A DNA stretch of 64,000 bases, taken from assembly GCF_027409185.1 (NCBI RefSeq), contig NC_084472.1:94690427-94754426 (forward strand). The letters run 5' to 3'. The stretch comes from Cynocephalus volans. Lineage: Eukaryota > Chordata > Mammalia > Dermoptera > Cynocephalidae. The position numbers were made by a program, and so were the translations under genes. A model generated the notes under the pieces. The model was not told the origin of the DNA and ran no database searches. It saw only the letters and a list, made by a program, of their open reading frames with translations. The first letter of the stretch is position 1; each line of letters opens with the position of its first letter. Positions 28,085 to 40,164 of this stretch are shown piece by piece.

Positions 28085-28735
28085 AGCCGTCATGCATGCT
28101 GATTGGGTGTGTATATGCATATTGGCTTGAGGGTGGGGGGTTATTGAGAAATACAAACTGAACGTAATATCTGAATTAAATAACAAGGGTTATATAAGGG
28201 GGTTATTAAACATATGACTAAATGGTCACAATCTTACATGACTAATACTACCTCTTAACCCAGTAGTGTCAACCCAGTTCTTGCAGGCGTCTACAAAACT
28301 GTAGTGATTCCAGTATTATTTTAGTGAAGCAAGAGGAAATACAAGAGGATTTGTGTTAAAATAATAGAAATCAACTAATGAAAAAAGCTTTCCTTCAGAT
28401 TTTGTCCTCTTATAAAAATGAAGTGAGGTATACTTGATGTATTTCTTCTAAATGTGGCCTTCAATATGCATGGTAATAAAGAGGTAAGATGCTAATTGTT
28501 TCAGACCAATTCCTTAGGAGTAAATCAAAGAGTTTGGAGGAAATAATGGGTATTAAAATTTTAGGTAGTATTGTTTATAAAGCAGTTTATAAAACAGGTA
28601 TACAGTAGAAGGCTGTTGATGTAAAACTTCATACATGTACTTATGCATAACTAAATGTACATCTAGAATATAAAAAAGATGGCTGGGAGGATGTTAACCA
28701 AAATGTTGACTGTGGTTGCTTCTGGATAGTGGTAG
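28085..28735. other. Intergenic, nothing recognised
   Basis: AT-rich sequence just beyond the ASAH1 end. No frame or repeat was recognised. Confidence 0.4.
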
Positions 28736-28739
28736 CCTA

Positions 28740-29705
28740 GAGGAATTCCAGTCCTTCTAGGTTTTATAGGTGTTCTTTGGTGATGTGAGACCTTTACTAG
28801 TTAATATCAAACTTTGTCTCTGGTCTTGTTTTCTTCCAGTTCTGTGTTGGGTTATTTGCTGTTCCTACCACTTAAACTGCACTGGAACTAATTTGTTGTC
28901 CTTTGCTTACTTCTAAAATGGGTGAACTTCCTGTGGGGACCAGCACTTGATCTCTGTGGTTCAGCTAAATTGTTGCTTTGCTGCTGATTCCCTAGGGAAG
29001 GCTTGTTGCACAGCTCAGGTTTTAATGGTTGGCTTTATAGGTACTTCCGGCTCTCGTGAGATCCGGCACACCTGGGTTGTGTAGAAACTCTGGTCTGCGC
29101 CTTAGTCTTTTCAGCAAACTGCACCCCCTGCAGTTCTATATTCCTGATCAGTCTCCACTGTGCTAGCTGGAGAGCAGATCAGCTGTCCTTGCTGTGCCCC
29201 AGTGTTCTCCCAGTGGTCCCATCTCCTCTACTGCCCGCACTCCAAACACTTCCCATGCGGCGGGCCATACACCGGTCCCTGCGATGACTCACTGGCCTCT
29301 GAGTGGCTCCTTTTTTTCAGTTATTGTGGCTCCTTGCCCCTATGTGAGTCCATGGGAACGTTATTAGTAGTCTTGCTGGCCTGGGAGCCACCAAGTCCCT
29401 CTTCTCCCCTGCCACCTCCAAACAACTTCATCAGAAGGGCACAGCTACAGCTTTTGCCAGCTCCTGCTCTGTGTGCTCACCAGCTCCAGCCTTGAAGTGC
29501 CCAGGGCTTGAAACAGTTGGAGCTGTTCTTTCTTTCTCTCCTTGTGGCTTCTCCCATCTTCATGCACTCCATAGGTCTCTCCTCCTCTTCCCCTGATCTC
29601 TAGCAGCCCTAGCTTGGCTTTTGTTGCTTTATAATAGTTGTAAATTGATTGATTTGTAGGAGAGAGTGATGCTGGTGACTGTCTATTCAGCCATCTTTAC
29701 CGGAA
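28740..29705 (-). mobile_element. Composite retroelement, 5' module copy
   Basis: Read on the - strand it starts near 29700 with AAGATGGCTGAATAGACAGT and follows the first part of the element at 57989-59378 in order (the GCAGGGGGTGCAG block, the CTGAGCTG block, the ATAAAACCTAGAAG block). It stops near 28740 without the GC-rich 3' module or A tail. The opening resembles an L1 5' UTR start. No coding frame is convincing; the 111-residue + strand frame at 29160-29495 lies inside it. Confidence 0.65.
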
Positions 29706-30290
29706 GCCTTTATCCCTGAAATTTAAAAATGTCACCAGAACATGTCTAGGTGTTGTTTTCTTTTCACTGAATTTTAAATGTACCTGTGCACCTTTTCCAT
29801 TTGTAGATCCAGTTTGTTCTTCAACTCTGGAAAATTTTCTTCAATTAGCTCCTTAATTACTGGTTCAGCTCCACTTGCTTTGTCCTCTGTTTCAGATATT
29901 CCTGTTATGCCTAGTTGTATTTCCTCGACTAGTCCTCTAGGTTTCTGTTTTTTTCTCCTCTTTTCTTATCTTGATTTCTTTTTCCTTTTTCTCCTCATTC
30001 TGTGAGACTTTCTCTTGTTTTGCATTTACTTCAGTAATTTGATTTTGTGGACAATCCAGCTTGTATCTTCAATTGACTCTCTCATTTAACTCCCTGCTAT
30101 TTTTCAAGCTCTGTGCCGATCCCTTCTCTACCACTGCAGATAGTTTGTTAAACTCCCTTGTTATACAATTCCTAAACTTTTCTATGGCTTCTATTTCTGG
30201 CGCTATATCCATTTCAAGAGAAGACATTTTCTAGATTACTTAGCTCTGTTCCTTTCTTCTGAACTGCAGTATTATGACCTTTTCAATAGC
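29706..30290 (-). pseudogene. L1 ORF1 fragment
   Basis: The - strand contains, in broken frames, the ORF1 tail pattern TTPRHVLVTFLNFRDK near 29735, preceded by E/K-rich coiled-coil-like sequence. This parallels the PRHVIVKLAKLRDKERIL segment of the young L1 at about 46050-46100. It has in-frame stops and is non-functional. Confidence 0.6.
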
Positions 30291-30904
30291 TCTTCTTAGC
30301 AACAAGGACCAAAAATGAAGATTAAGGGAGGTCTACCACAGCATGGAAAATAAAATGACCAAAATGGCTCCCCTTACATTATACCCCATGACTGTTCTAA
30401 CAATGCATGTGCTTCCTGCAAAGTAGGGCATCCTTATTTCGAAATATTTGATATGAAAATTTTGATTGGATTCAAAACCCTTTTCCCAAGATATTTTTGC
30501 ATTACATTTATCAATGAAAGAAAAAAGAGAGCTATTAGTCTGCCAGAATTATTTCAACTTCTATAAATTCTCAAGTGGTTATAAAATACTGCTTTATCAC
30601 CCAATTAGTCACACAAAATTGATCCTCAATTATTTCCAAAGATTTGAAGAGCTCATCAAGTCTTGATTAAGAATTGTGTGTAGCAATTTCAAATATAAAA
30701 TATGCTATAAAAATGTTATGAAAAGTCTAGTTTTAAATATTTGATATGCAATATCTTCCCTGATACTTTCTCTTTTGTTCCTAATTTATACATTTCATAA
30801 TTATTTAATATAAAGAATTTTTTTGCCAAGGCCCTATGTTCCCTCCAGTTTACCTCAGTATGTTTACAAACACTGTCCTTTTCTATATGTGCCCTGGCAA
30901 GGAA

Positions 30905-31060
30905 ACAGGTAGGAAAGCATCAGAGCTCTGATTCCTTCATCACCAGTTGGATGATGAGGAACAAGTCATCTAACCTCCTTGCACCTGTGTATCTGCCTTT
31001 GTAAAATGAGAGTTTAGCCCCAATTTTCTGTAAGGGTTCTTCTAGCTTTATGAATCTAAA
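30905..31060 (+). repeat. MIR SINE remnant
   Basis: Order of ATGAGGAACAAGTCATCTAA, CCTCCTTGCACCTGTGTATC, GTAAAATGAG and AGGGTTCTTCTAGCTT agrees with MIR. Confidence 0.7.
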
Positions 31061-31284
31061 TTTAAACTGTATCACAGGTTAGCAGATAATTCAGCAGCCA
31101 GCACCCCAGTATTACTGGACATGTCAGACCATTGCAGTGTTTGTAATTCATACACATGCATGGGTGAATCCAATCAAAATTTTTATCAAGAATTTTGAAA
31201 TGATGATGCTCTACTCGGCAGGAAGCACATTTACTGAGTTACAGGCAGCTAGCTCACATGCCTCCAAAATGGCCTGTCTGCTGC

Positions 31285-31345
31285 AAATGATATTTTTATA
31301 CATGTATATATAATATATACACATATAATTTATATACACACACTG
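31285..31345. repeat. AT-rich (TA)n/(CA)n simple repeat
   Basis: TATATATAATATATACACAT and similar alternating steps. Confidence 0.75.
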
Positions 31346-31443
31346 ATGACAATAAGTATGTTTAATTTTGAAAACACCTACCACCTGAGTACAATGTCAA
31401 CCCTATTTGAATGTCAGAAAAACACAAATTCAAGTTATGTTCT

Positions 31444-31781
31444 GCAGTCTGCACCTGGCCTAGCAACGACCCAGCTGCCACTGGAAGCCCCTGCAGCTCC
31501 TGAGCTGGGGTGCAGGGGGCTGGGGGCCTCAGCCATGCCTCCCCAACATCCACATCCAGGCCAGCGAAGGAGTCACCCGTGGGCCAGCTCTGCCCAGCTC
31601 CTCCCTCCTTCCTTCACTCCACAACATCATCTTAGAATGCAAAAAAAGAATAAAAATAAATTAATTAAAAATAACAGTGATTTTCACATCAGGTGGACAG
31701 AGCCTCTGACTCGTAGTATTGTATGAACATTAATAATTTTTAAGTAGATTGTCTAGCTCAGAAGAAGCTCTGGAAAAAAAA
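31444..31781 (+). mobile_element. Composite retroelement 3' end with 3' transduction
   Basis: 31444 to about 31670 matches the 3' module of the element at 57989-59378 (GAAGCCCCTGCAGCTCCTGA, GGCCTCAGCCATGCCTCCC, ACATCTTAGAATG-type end, A-rich tail). About 100 unrelated bases and a second A run at 31774-31783 follow. One perfect 12-bp duplication AAGTTATGTTCT lies at 31432-31443 and 31782-31793, enclosing both parts. The extra bases therefore moved with the element in one event. Confidence 0.75.
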
Positions 31782-32299
31782 AAGTTATGTTCTATGATAG
31801 TCCAGTGGGCTAAACAATTTCAGCTCTTCCCACATCATAGATTAAAAAACAATGAGACTGGGTTGATTATTTCAAAGTATTATGAGGGAGAGGACTCTTT
31901 AAGTCCACTGCAGGGCCATGCATGCCCAAGGTGTGTGGGGGTGAGTGAAATCTCATTAGGCCAAGGAGTGATGACCAAAGAGAAATAACGTAATGCCAAT
32001 ACCATTTTCTTTTTTTTTACATACTCAGGTACAATGGACCATATTGCCAAATGGAATAAGTACGATTTTTCATCTTTAGGCACTGAGGAAAAAATTCCCA
32101 TATAAATCTAACACCTAGAGATTGGCTCTGTCATTATCAGTAGAGAATTTTTATTGTTTTACTAAGAATATAAAATTGATTTTCAGTATTCGAGTTTAAT
32201 TATATTGCTTCTGATTGTTAATTTACATTTGCCGGATGGAAAGAATGGGTAAAATTTTCACTTTTATTTGTCTTTATGGATTCTGAGTTCATATTTTTT

Positions 32300-32375
32300 A
32301 TATGTACACACACACATACACACATATAAAAATGTAAATGATACGTGTGTGTATATGGATCTCGTATATGCACAT
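32300..32375. repeat. (CA)n/(TG)n simple repeat
   Basis: TACACACACACATACACACA and GTGTGTGTATATGG alternating tracts. Confidence 0.75.
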
Positions 32376-32404
32376 ACACAGTAGTTTTTAAGTTATGTTC
32401 ATTG

Positions 32405-32515
32405 CCAGTGACTGGTGTCATATAGGAGAAAGTGAACTTAGACTTGTTCTAGTGTTGCCTCTGCCACTTAGTTTTGCTACATTTAAAATGTGAAGAAACT
32501 AAGGCATAATGAAAG
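32405..32515 (+). repeat. Probable MIR fragment
   Basis: GTGTTGCCTCTGCCACTTAG and GTGAAGAAACTAAGGCATAA resemble the MIR body. Weak. Confidence 0.45.
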
Positions 32516-32519
32516 ATCT

Positions 32520-33630
32520 TTTATATCTGCCAAACTTTTAGGACTGCCAATAACAAAGGAATGTAAAAAGTTGATAGCTCTTTGATGTTGGGCTTTCTTA
32601 ACCAAAAGAATGTGGGAATCTATAGAACAATCATATTAATACGTACTGGACAATACTGTTATTTTATAGGCCAGATAAAATTTTATATTTTTCAAATCAT
32701 TCCCCATGTGGAAAATAATCTAATGATACTAAAAATATCTACTGTCACATTCTTAAGCTCTAAATGTGCTAAGAGCTAATATATGATAGATTTTTTAAAA
32801 ATCTTACGTGGTTGTTTAGGAAAAGAGACTACAGTTCTTATTTTTAAAAAATCATATTGATAGACTATCCAGCTAGCCCCAAGGGCTGAGTACAGTGTTT
32901 ACGTGAATTTCCTTTTTCAACTCAGCTACTTAAAACAGTGACAAATCTAGCATTAAAAAACACATATAAGAGCTAATAAAATTTTCAAGTGGTTTATTAG
33001 AATCATGACTAACATGACTGTCATTTGGTTTATCGTTTTGTGTAAAAGACTTTTAAAGTAAAATTTTAAAATAACCATTTGTAGATTTGCCAAGGTAGTT
33101 ATAAAATACAAGTATAAGTTTTTCTGATATGATTCTTTATAATTTTATCTTTGACAGTTTCATTAGTTTTTCCACAGAACAACCTTCCCCACCCACCTAC
33201 CCCCCCTTCAAATTACAATAAATTCAAAACTCTCAGAGACCATTGTGGGCAGCAATATTTTACAGAGTACTCAGCATGGACAGCTCAAGCACCTGAAAAA
33301 CTGAAGTTGCAAGTTTTTATCAAGTGATGTTATTAATGGCAATTTAGAAGGAATGTACTCTCATCTTTTCATGTTTGGTTTTAAAGTTTGCTATAAAGTT
33401 TAACAGTAATTTTTAAATTTCATTAATAAAGTCATGTGACCCATGTACACCAAAATAAAGGGTTTTGTTAGTTTGATTTGTATGCAGAAAGACCATATGA
33501 AGTTTGTATCAGATTTATTTTGATCAGTTATACCCCGCTGAGCTACTTGACAGTTTCTACATCCTATCAGGTACAATCATTCAAGATCACTGAGCTAGGT
33601 TATCTTTGAAAATTTTTTTAAATACACAAA
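32520..33630. other. Intergenic AT-rich, nothing recognised
   Basis: No coding frame above chance and no repeat I can name. Confidence 0.35.
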
Positions 33631-33639
33631 TAGTATATT

Positions 33640-34075
33640 AATTTCTGTCCTTTGATAGAAAATCTTTTAAGGAAATAAAAGTCTCCCTTATTTCACTCTC
33701 CCCAGTTCCACTGCTCTCCCCAGATGTAACCCCAATATGTATTGTCTGTGTCTTGTTCTGTGCTCATTTTTGTTTTTCATTTAACAGTATGAACCTCTTT
33801 CCATGTCACTACTCATAGATTTTAATTAATCCTTTTTAAATGTTTTGAAGGATTCTAAAGTGTACTGATGGACATTTAGTTTGTTTTCAGAGTTTTGCAA
33901 TGATAAGTAATGTTGCAGTGAACACCCTTTGTGTACACATGTGAAAGTTTATAAAATAGAAAACAGAGAATATAAATATGGTTAGGTGCACATTTATTTT
34001 GTAAGATACTACTGAAGCACCTTCCAAAATGTCTGAATCACTCATTATATACTCTCACCAACAGTGGGAGAGTGC
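33640..34075 (-). mobile_element. Old L1 3' UTR/ORF2-end fragment
   Basis: The + strand reads like a reversed old L1 tail: TTGTTTTTCATTTAACAGTA, GAACCTCTTTCCATGTCACT, GGACATTTAGTTTG and AATGTTGCAGTGAACACCC. Non-coding. Confidence 0.65.
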
Positions 34076-34512
34076 CTTTTTCCCCTGACACTCAGAAACA
34101 GTAATTACCGTCAAACTCATGAACCTCAATGAACACATTTGTAAGAGCAAGAGTACAATGACTCTACTCCCATTACCAGGTTAATTTTCATGGATTTCTT
34201 GGGACACCCTGCAAAGACATTCCTGGGGAGTGGGGCCATCGGGGCTACAACTCAAACCTGGCAAAGGGTCTATTACAAGAACTGGTGCACAGGTGCTTGT
34301 ATAAGGACAAATGAAAGAAGGAACACACCAGAACGGAGGACCCTCTACACCTAGAAAACCGGATCTGAAAGCGTAGCAAAAAAGAAAGGGATTGTGACTC
34401 CCATGTTAAATAGAAAAGATTCTTAGCAGTTGCTCTATGTTCTATTTCCACTATCTCCCACTGAAATGGAATCAATAGCCTGTAATCTGAGTGTTGAACT
34501 CAACAAGTTCAA

Positions 34513-34650
34513 CACTGAGTGAAAACCTGCCATGTGCCAGGCACTGTACCAGGTTAGCTAAGACACAGCCCCTTTCCTTAAGGGTCTTACAGCCCAAGAA
34601 GGGAGCTATAGAGTAAATCAACCAGTATGGTTAGCTATGACCAAAGTCTA
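34513..34650 (+). repeat. L2 3' end fragment
   Basis: GCCATGTGCCAGGCACTGTA, then CCCTTTCCTTAAGGGTCTTA, is the standard L2 tail order. Confidence 0.8.
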
Positions 34651-34691
34651 TGCAGGATGAACACAGGAACGAGAAACTTCAATCAGGGAGA

Positions 34692-34801
34692 GTCGAGGGC
34701 CGACCTGTGGCTCACTTGGGAGAGAGCGCAGTGCTGACACCACCAAGTCAAGGGTTAAGATCCTCTTACCAGTCATCTTTTTAAAAAAAAAGAAAAAGAA
34801 A
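34692..34801 (+). mobile_element. Monomeric tRNA-Ile-derived SINE
   Basis: GGGCCGACCTGTGGCTCACT, TGGGAGAGAGCGCAGTGCTG, a CACCACCAAGTCAAGGGTTA stretch and CTTACCAGTCATCTTT, then a mixed A tail. Same subfamily as 24228-24336. Confidence 0.85.
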
Positions 34802-35540
34802 GGAAGGGTTGGAGAAGAACAAAGTTTTTAAAGAGGTGTAGGAGTTTGATGAATGAAGAAGGAAGGAAATAGCTTTACTGACAGAGTGTTGTGTGAAGCA
34901 CAGAAGCATGAAACAACAGTATGACCAACGTTGGGAACTGCAAGTTGTAATGTGCTTGTAGCGAGAGAATGCTAGAGAGGTTGATAGATGTGTCTAGGGA
35001 TCTATAATCACCATTATATAAATCAAATCATTCTGGAAATATAAACTTACTTCACATTCACTCCACCCTATCGGTTGTTGCATCAATGAATTACAGAAGC
35101 TTTTGCAGACAACTTTATTCCAGCACCAGAATAAGAAAAAGCTTCTATTCTGTCCTTCCACAATGCCTCCTCTGAAGTTACCGCTCAGAGACAGAACCTG
35201 GCTCAAGTGACACAGTGGTCTTATCCATAACAGCGAGTCTTAATTTCTGCTAATGATTCTCCGTGTGGTGCTTACTTCAATGTTCTGACAGTGTGCAAGG
35301 GAGTGCTTTTATCATGATTACAATCTTATAAGTACAGACAGGTCAGGCACTCTTCTCTGTATCCCTCCTATTTCCTGCAACTCAGTGAAGAAATGAACTC
35401 TGCAAATTCCCATGTATTCATTCAACAAAATATATATTGGCAAAAAAATGTCATCACAACTGCTGCTGCTAGGCAAGATGAGATAACAGGAACTAGATTC
35501 ACCCTTCCACCTAACAGAAAAACAAGACAAAATATATGGA

Positions 35541-35615
35541 ACTCTAAACCCTTGACCTTGATGTTATCGGCACCATGCTCTAACCAACTGAGCCAACCCG
35601 CCAGCCGACACAAAG
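35541..35615 (-). mobile_element. Short tRNA-Ile-like SINE unit
   Basis: The - strand gives GGCTGGCGGGTTGGCTCAGT, TGGTTAGAGCATGGTGCCGA and TAACATCAAGGTCAAGGG. It stays closer to a tRNA-Ile (GAT) than the other copies, including an unmodified D-arm (CTCAGTTGGTTAGAGC). No CCA end, broken T-arm, so it is not a tRNA gene. Confidence 0.75.
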
Positions 35616-36160
35616 ATTTTTGAGACATCGGATAATACACATCTGAAAGATGAGAAAAAAGGTGAGCCCTACAATTGTCCCAGCTCACTGCTTGGAGAGA
35701 CTGCATGCCATGGAGCAGAAAGGGGGAACAAAAGCAGAGCCTGGTAGTATACCTGAGTTGAAGAGATGGAACTGGGAGTCTGAGTAGCAAAGGCAGCTAA
35801 ATTTTATAGAGCAGAGTACTGGAGAAGAGAGAACGTCAGAGAGAGAGAACTGTGGAGATCTGCAGAGGGTTCTCTTCAAGACTACGCTGAGTACTGATCA
35901 GCACATGCATCTGAGAAAATCACCTGAGGCTGGGGAAAGGACCACCCAAAAGGATTAGAGGGAACAATCACAAGGAGTTGAGAATAGTTCCTGTTTCCAC
36001 CAGCCAGAGTGGAAATCCTCACATTTCATGGAGGCATTAGGTAGAGTACTGACAAGAGCATTGTTTCAGTAGCAGGGAAATATTAATCATATGCTAAACA
36101 CTGCTCTGATCCTGCCTAACTAAGTGGAAAAGCAAGACCTGAAAGGATCAATTTGTTACC
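35616..36160 (+). mobile_element. Old L1 5' UTR-like segment
   Basis: Non-coding purine-rich sequence (ACTGGAGAAGAGAGAACGTC, CAATCACAAGGAGTTGAGAA, TTTCCACCAGCCAGAGTGG) resembling old L1 5' regions and running directly into L1 ORF2 wording at 36160. Confidence 0.45.
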
Positions 36161-36765
36161 AAGTTCATGCACTGGAAGACAATATTGTTAAGATGAAAAT
36201 TCTCCCCAAATTGATATATAGATTCAGTTGAATTCCAAACAAAATTCCAGATTTTTTAGTAGAAATTGTTAAAGTTCATGTAGAAATGCAAAGGACCTAG
36301 AATAGCTGAAAAAACTGAAAATAAACAAAGTTGGAGGACTTATACTACCTAACTTACAAAGTTATAGTGAGGAAGACAGTATGGTAAAGTGTAAAAAGAT
36401 AGACAAATATATCAACAGAATTGAAGAGTCCAGAAATAGATCTACACATGTAATAGAGTCAACTGATTTTCAGTGAAGCTGCAAATGCAATTCAGTAGAG
36501 AAAGGACAGTGTTTTCAACAAATGGTGCTGGAGCAATTGGATATTAATGTGCAAATAAAGGAACACTGCTCCATACCTCACACCATGTACAAAAATTAAT
36601 TCATAATGGATCAGTGACCTAAATGTAAAATCTAAAACCTCTAGAAGAAAACAGGAGAAAATCTTTGTGACCTTGGGTTAGGGAAAGATTTCTTGAATAC
36701 TAAAAGCTTGATGCATAAAAGAAAAAAATTAACAAATTGAACTTTTTGCAGTACCCTGGTACTGT
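36161..36765 (+). mobile_element. Old L1 ORF2 fragment
   Basis: GATGAAAATTCTCCCCAAAT, TTGGAGGACTTATACTACCT, GGTGCTGGAGCAATTGGAT and CTCACACCATGTACAAAAAT are degenerate L1 ORF2 C-terminal wording, many stops. Confidence 0.8.
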
Positions 36766-37610
36766 AGATTGCTCTTGAAGATCAAGGGAAAACTTGACTC
36801 TTGGCACAATGGGTTAAATAAAAATGATTAAAACTAACACATGGGGGAAGAATTAGGTAAACTTCCAGGCCACAGCAAGCACAGCTAAGAACTGTGGCAT
36901 ATGGCCCATATGAGAGTTGTTGTATGACAGGGAGGAATGAAAATAGAGCAGAAAAATCAGGATTTGAATGCTTCAATGACCCATGGTAAACAGGAGGCCC
37001 AGGGTTCTGAACTGTCAGACCAAGCAGGTGACATAGGACTCAATAGTGAGCATGGAATATTTGCTGGTGGTGGGCAAGTTCCTAGCTGCTCCTGCTTCAA
37101 AGAGAGCCACTATACCTTCCTCCTCCTCAAAGAACAGTACAGACAACTCTAGCACATATTAATCAGTTGAAGGGTTACAAGTTCCTCAAGCCACACATGC
37201 CAGTAGAAGGGCCAACAGCATCTTTATTACTACAATGATTACAAAGTCTCAATGAAGTGGCCAAGTACAAACCCAACCCCTATGTGCCAAGATTGAAAAT
37301 CCATGTGCCTAGTTGCCTAATTACTTTAAGCAGACTCATCAGTCCTCCTTCGCTAGCTTCTCAGGTACTGCTTTCAATTGGTGTTGTCCTCCAATCCATG
37401 CCCCTCAATCCCCCACCTACATCAATAGGACCATCCTACTCAGTGAACCTGATTTTGTCATTGTGGTGTATACTGCTTATGTCCCCAAAACAAGGAAAAT
37501 CATTTCTTTGTTTGACCCAGTATTATTCCCCAACATTTGATCCCAATGCAGCTAACCCATTCTGTCTATACAGAGCAAACTTTGATTCCTGGCACAAATT
37601 AACACATGTA
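36766..37610 (+). other. Unidentified block between L1 pieces
   Basis: Compositionally unlike the flanking L1. It holds overlapping open frames of 75 and 130 codons (37313-37540, 37257-37649) and one of 71 codons (36937-37152), without start context or splice support. Neither flanking duplications nor a poly(A) tail were found. It may be a retroviral or processed-transcript fragment, or unique DNA; I do not recognise it. Confidence 0.3.
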
Positions 37611-38165
37611 TGGTCAATTGATTTCCACAAAGGTGACAAGATAGTTTAATAGGGAAAGAAAAGTCTCTACAACAAATGGTTCTGGCTGGATTTCTATATA
37701 GAAGGAAAATAACCTGACACCATACCAAAACCATAATCACCACAAAGAAAAGATAAATGTTTAGGTGGTGGATATGCTATCTACCCTAAGTGAATCATTG
37801 TACAATATATGCATATATTGAAACAACACACTGTACCCCACAAATATGTACAATTCAAAATAAATTTTAAAAAACGGATGCTAGACCTATATTTAAAACT
37901 AAAATTATTAAGCTTCTAGAAGAAACCATAGGGGGAAAACCTCAATGATCATGTCATAGGCAAAGATTTCTTAGGACTCAAAAAGTACCAACCATTAAAA
38001 AAAACCTACATATCTTCGTAATTAATACCTTCTGATCTTTGAGAGGAGGAAATGAAAATGCAAGCCACAGACTAGGAGAAAATATTTGCAACAAATACAT
38101 ATGGCAAATGACTATTGCCCAGAATATATAAGTAATTCTTAAATGAGTTGTTTATGTTTAGAATA
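37611..38165 (+). mobile_element. Rearranged old L1 ORF2/3' UTR pieces
   Basis: 37615-37700 resembles the ORF2 segment around CAACAAATGGT, 37780-37860 an L1 3' UTR (ACACACTGTACCCCACAAAT), then 37880-38160 an earlier ORF2 segment again (CTTCTAGAAGAAACCATAGG). The order is scrambled, so more than one insertion or a rearrangement is involved. Confidence 0.6.
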
Positions 38166-38260
38166 AATTTCTAGAAATTGAATTGCTCTTGGTACCCACG
38201 TTTATGGACTTTTTAGTGAGAAATGGAAGTGATGGTTTCGTTCTAGAAACCTTAAGTTAG

Positions 38261-38300
38261 AGGGCCGGCCCGTCGCTCACTCGGGAGAGTGCGGTGCTGA
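38261..38300 (+). mobile_element. Tailless 40-bp SINE 5' fragment
   Basis: Only the first 40 bases of the tRNA-Ile-like SINE unit (AGGGCCGGCCCGTCGCTCAC and on to GGTGCTGA) are present. They are flanked by a perfect 17-bp duplication TAGAAACCTTAAGTTAG at 38244-38260 and 38301-38317. There is no A tail. The fragment ends inside what would be the anticodon loop (CTGATAA). Because the duplication starts with TA, the true insert may be 40-42 bases. Confidence 0.9.
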
Positions 38301-38474
38301 TAGAAACCTTAAGTTAGTATTCCTAAATTTGATTAAAAACCTAGTCTTTTTGAAAGATTTTCCAGTGATGAAAGTCTATTGCTATATTTCACATTTCAAT
38401 GAATTCACTGCATTTTAAATTTAAATTCTATGGCAATTTTGAATCATTTCAATTAGTAATGACTTACCTATACA

Positions 38475-38818
38475 CAGTCTGCCCTCCATATCCATAGGTT
38501 CTACATCCGTGAGTTCAATCAACCATGGATCGAAAATAATCAGGAAAAAAAAATTATGTCTGTACTGAATATGTACAGACTTCTTTTATCTTGTCATTAT
38601 TCCCTAAACAATACTGTATAACAACGATATACACAGTATGTACATTGCGTTAGGTATTGTAAGTAACCTAGGGATGATATGAAGTACACAAGAGGACGTG
38701 CATAAGTTACATGCAAATACTACACCATCTTATATCAGGGACTAGAGCATCCACAGATTTTGGTATCTTTAGGGGGTCCTGAAACCAATTCCCCCCAGAT
38801 ACCAAGGGACAGTCTTTT
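38475..38818 (+). mobile_element. MER2-like Tigger (TcMar) DNA transposon
   Basis: About 345 bp starting CAGTCTGCCCTCCATATCCA and ending near CAAGGGACAGTC, with related inverted ends. The interior keeps GTCTGTACTGAATATGTACA, TATGCAAATACTACACCATC and GAGCATCCACAGATTTTGGT as in MER2 as I remember it. Non-autonomous and old. Confidence 0.8.
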
Positions 38819-38829
38819 TTGCATTTTCT

Positions 38830-40160
38830 TCAGCTAAAACTTTTCTGAAATATACTATTACAGGAATATTCCATTGTTCTTGTCAAAACTTTGAAGAAAA
38901 GATGAATCCATTTGCCACAGCTAAATGAGATGTCTAATCCTTCTTAGTAAAATGTAATGAAGACCTTGAACTACCAGAGAATAAGTTTCAGAATCATATA
39001 AAATAAGTGGAAAATTTATATATTTCTTTGGTTAGAAAATATTTACATCCTGAATATGCCTTATTTTTCTAGCTATTACCTGAAATTATACTCAAATACA
39101 TTAGAATTTAATGTAGACCATAAAAAAAGGCTTACTAGTAATTTATCTGCTGGATACCTTATAGATATAAATAAAATACAATTGGTGGTAGTAGAATATA
39201 AAGAAAAATAGAGAGGGGAAAAAAAGGAATAAGCATTCATATGTGGTATAATTCAAGGTAAATTAAAACACTACAATCCAAAAAGCAATTTGAAATAACT
39301 GATTTTGCAATTTGAAATCCATTACTCTGTGTCAAACATTTTTGTGGAGTGTGGGGGTAGTAAGAATGAGGGAATAGAAAGGAAAATAGCAAACACTGAC
39401 ACTGTGGGAAAACTGCACATCTGAGATCCATTATAACGAAGGCTCTACAGATTCCGCCTCCTTCCCTACAGGAGAAAAATGTACAGAAAGAGAATATAGC
39501 CAGACATGTTAGTAAAGAACATATGGAAGCAATCATGGCTTCTGGTAGATAATCAGTGTTTAAAACTTTGGTAAAATCTCACTACTGAGTTAAGCTGGAG
39601 AAAAATCTAAACTGTTCTTTTCCTGTGCCTGTTTCTCTAACATGAATACATATCTTCCATTTGTATAGCACTTAACAGTTAAGCATTTTTGTGAACACTA
39701 TTTCATTTGATAGAATAACCCATGTCTAGGAAAATTCTGGATATAACCGAGACAATAGGGAGTGGTCACCCTGGAGAGTGAAATTTTTGTAAATAGCAAT
39801 AGAGATGGGAGAATTCTAAATTTGTACATCAAAATCTCACTAAAAGTGAGGTTTAACTTGAATGTTATTAACATGAATACTATTACTATGAATTGGGATA
39901 GCACTTGATATTTTTCAAAACCTTTCTGTGATGTCATTTGATCAACAGAATGGCCCCTAAGTAGGCTGCTATTCTCTGGCAGATATAGTTATTGATGGTG
40001 AGGATTTCTAGCAAAATAACATAATATTTAAAACTTTATGATTTGTTTTAAAATTAATCACATGTGATTTGTTAGACCTACATTGGGGATAGATACACTT
40101 AGGAAAAGTCTTAATGAAAGAAATACATTTAGCATGTAAAAGAAAATTAATAGAACTGTT
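38830..40160. other. Intergenic, little recognised
   Basis: AT-rich. Segments at 39650-39710 (TATAGCACTTAACAGTTAAG) and 39895-39990 resemble MIR/L2 words but are too weak to name. No gene. Confidence 0.35.
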
Positions 40161-40164
40161 TTAT

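Noticed and set aside
29160..29495. 111-codon + strand frame
   Set aside because: Antisense to the composite retroelement 5' module; no family match and no splice support.
35541..35615. tRNA-Ile gene
   Set aside because: The T-arm and acceptor end are not maintained; it is a SINE unit.
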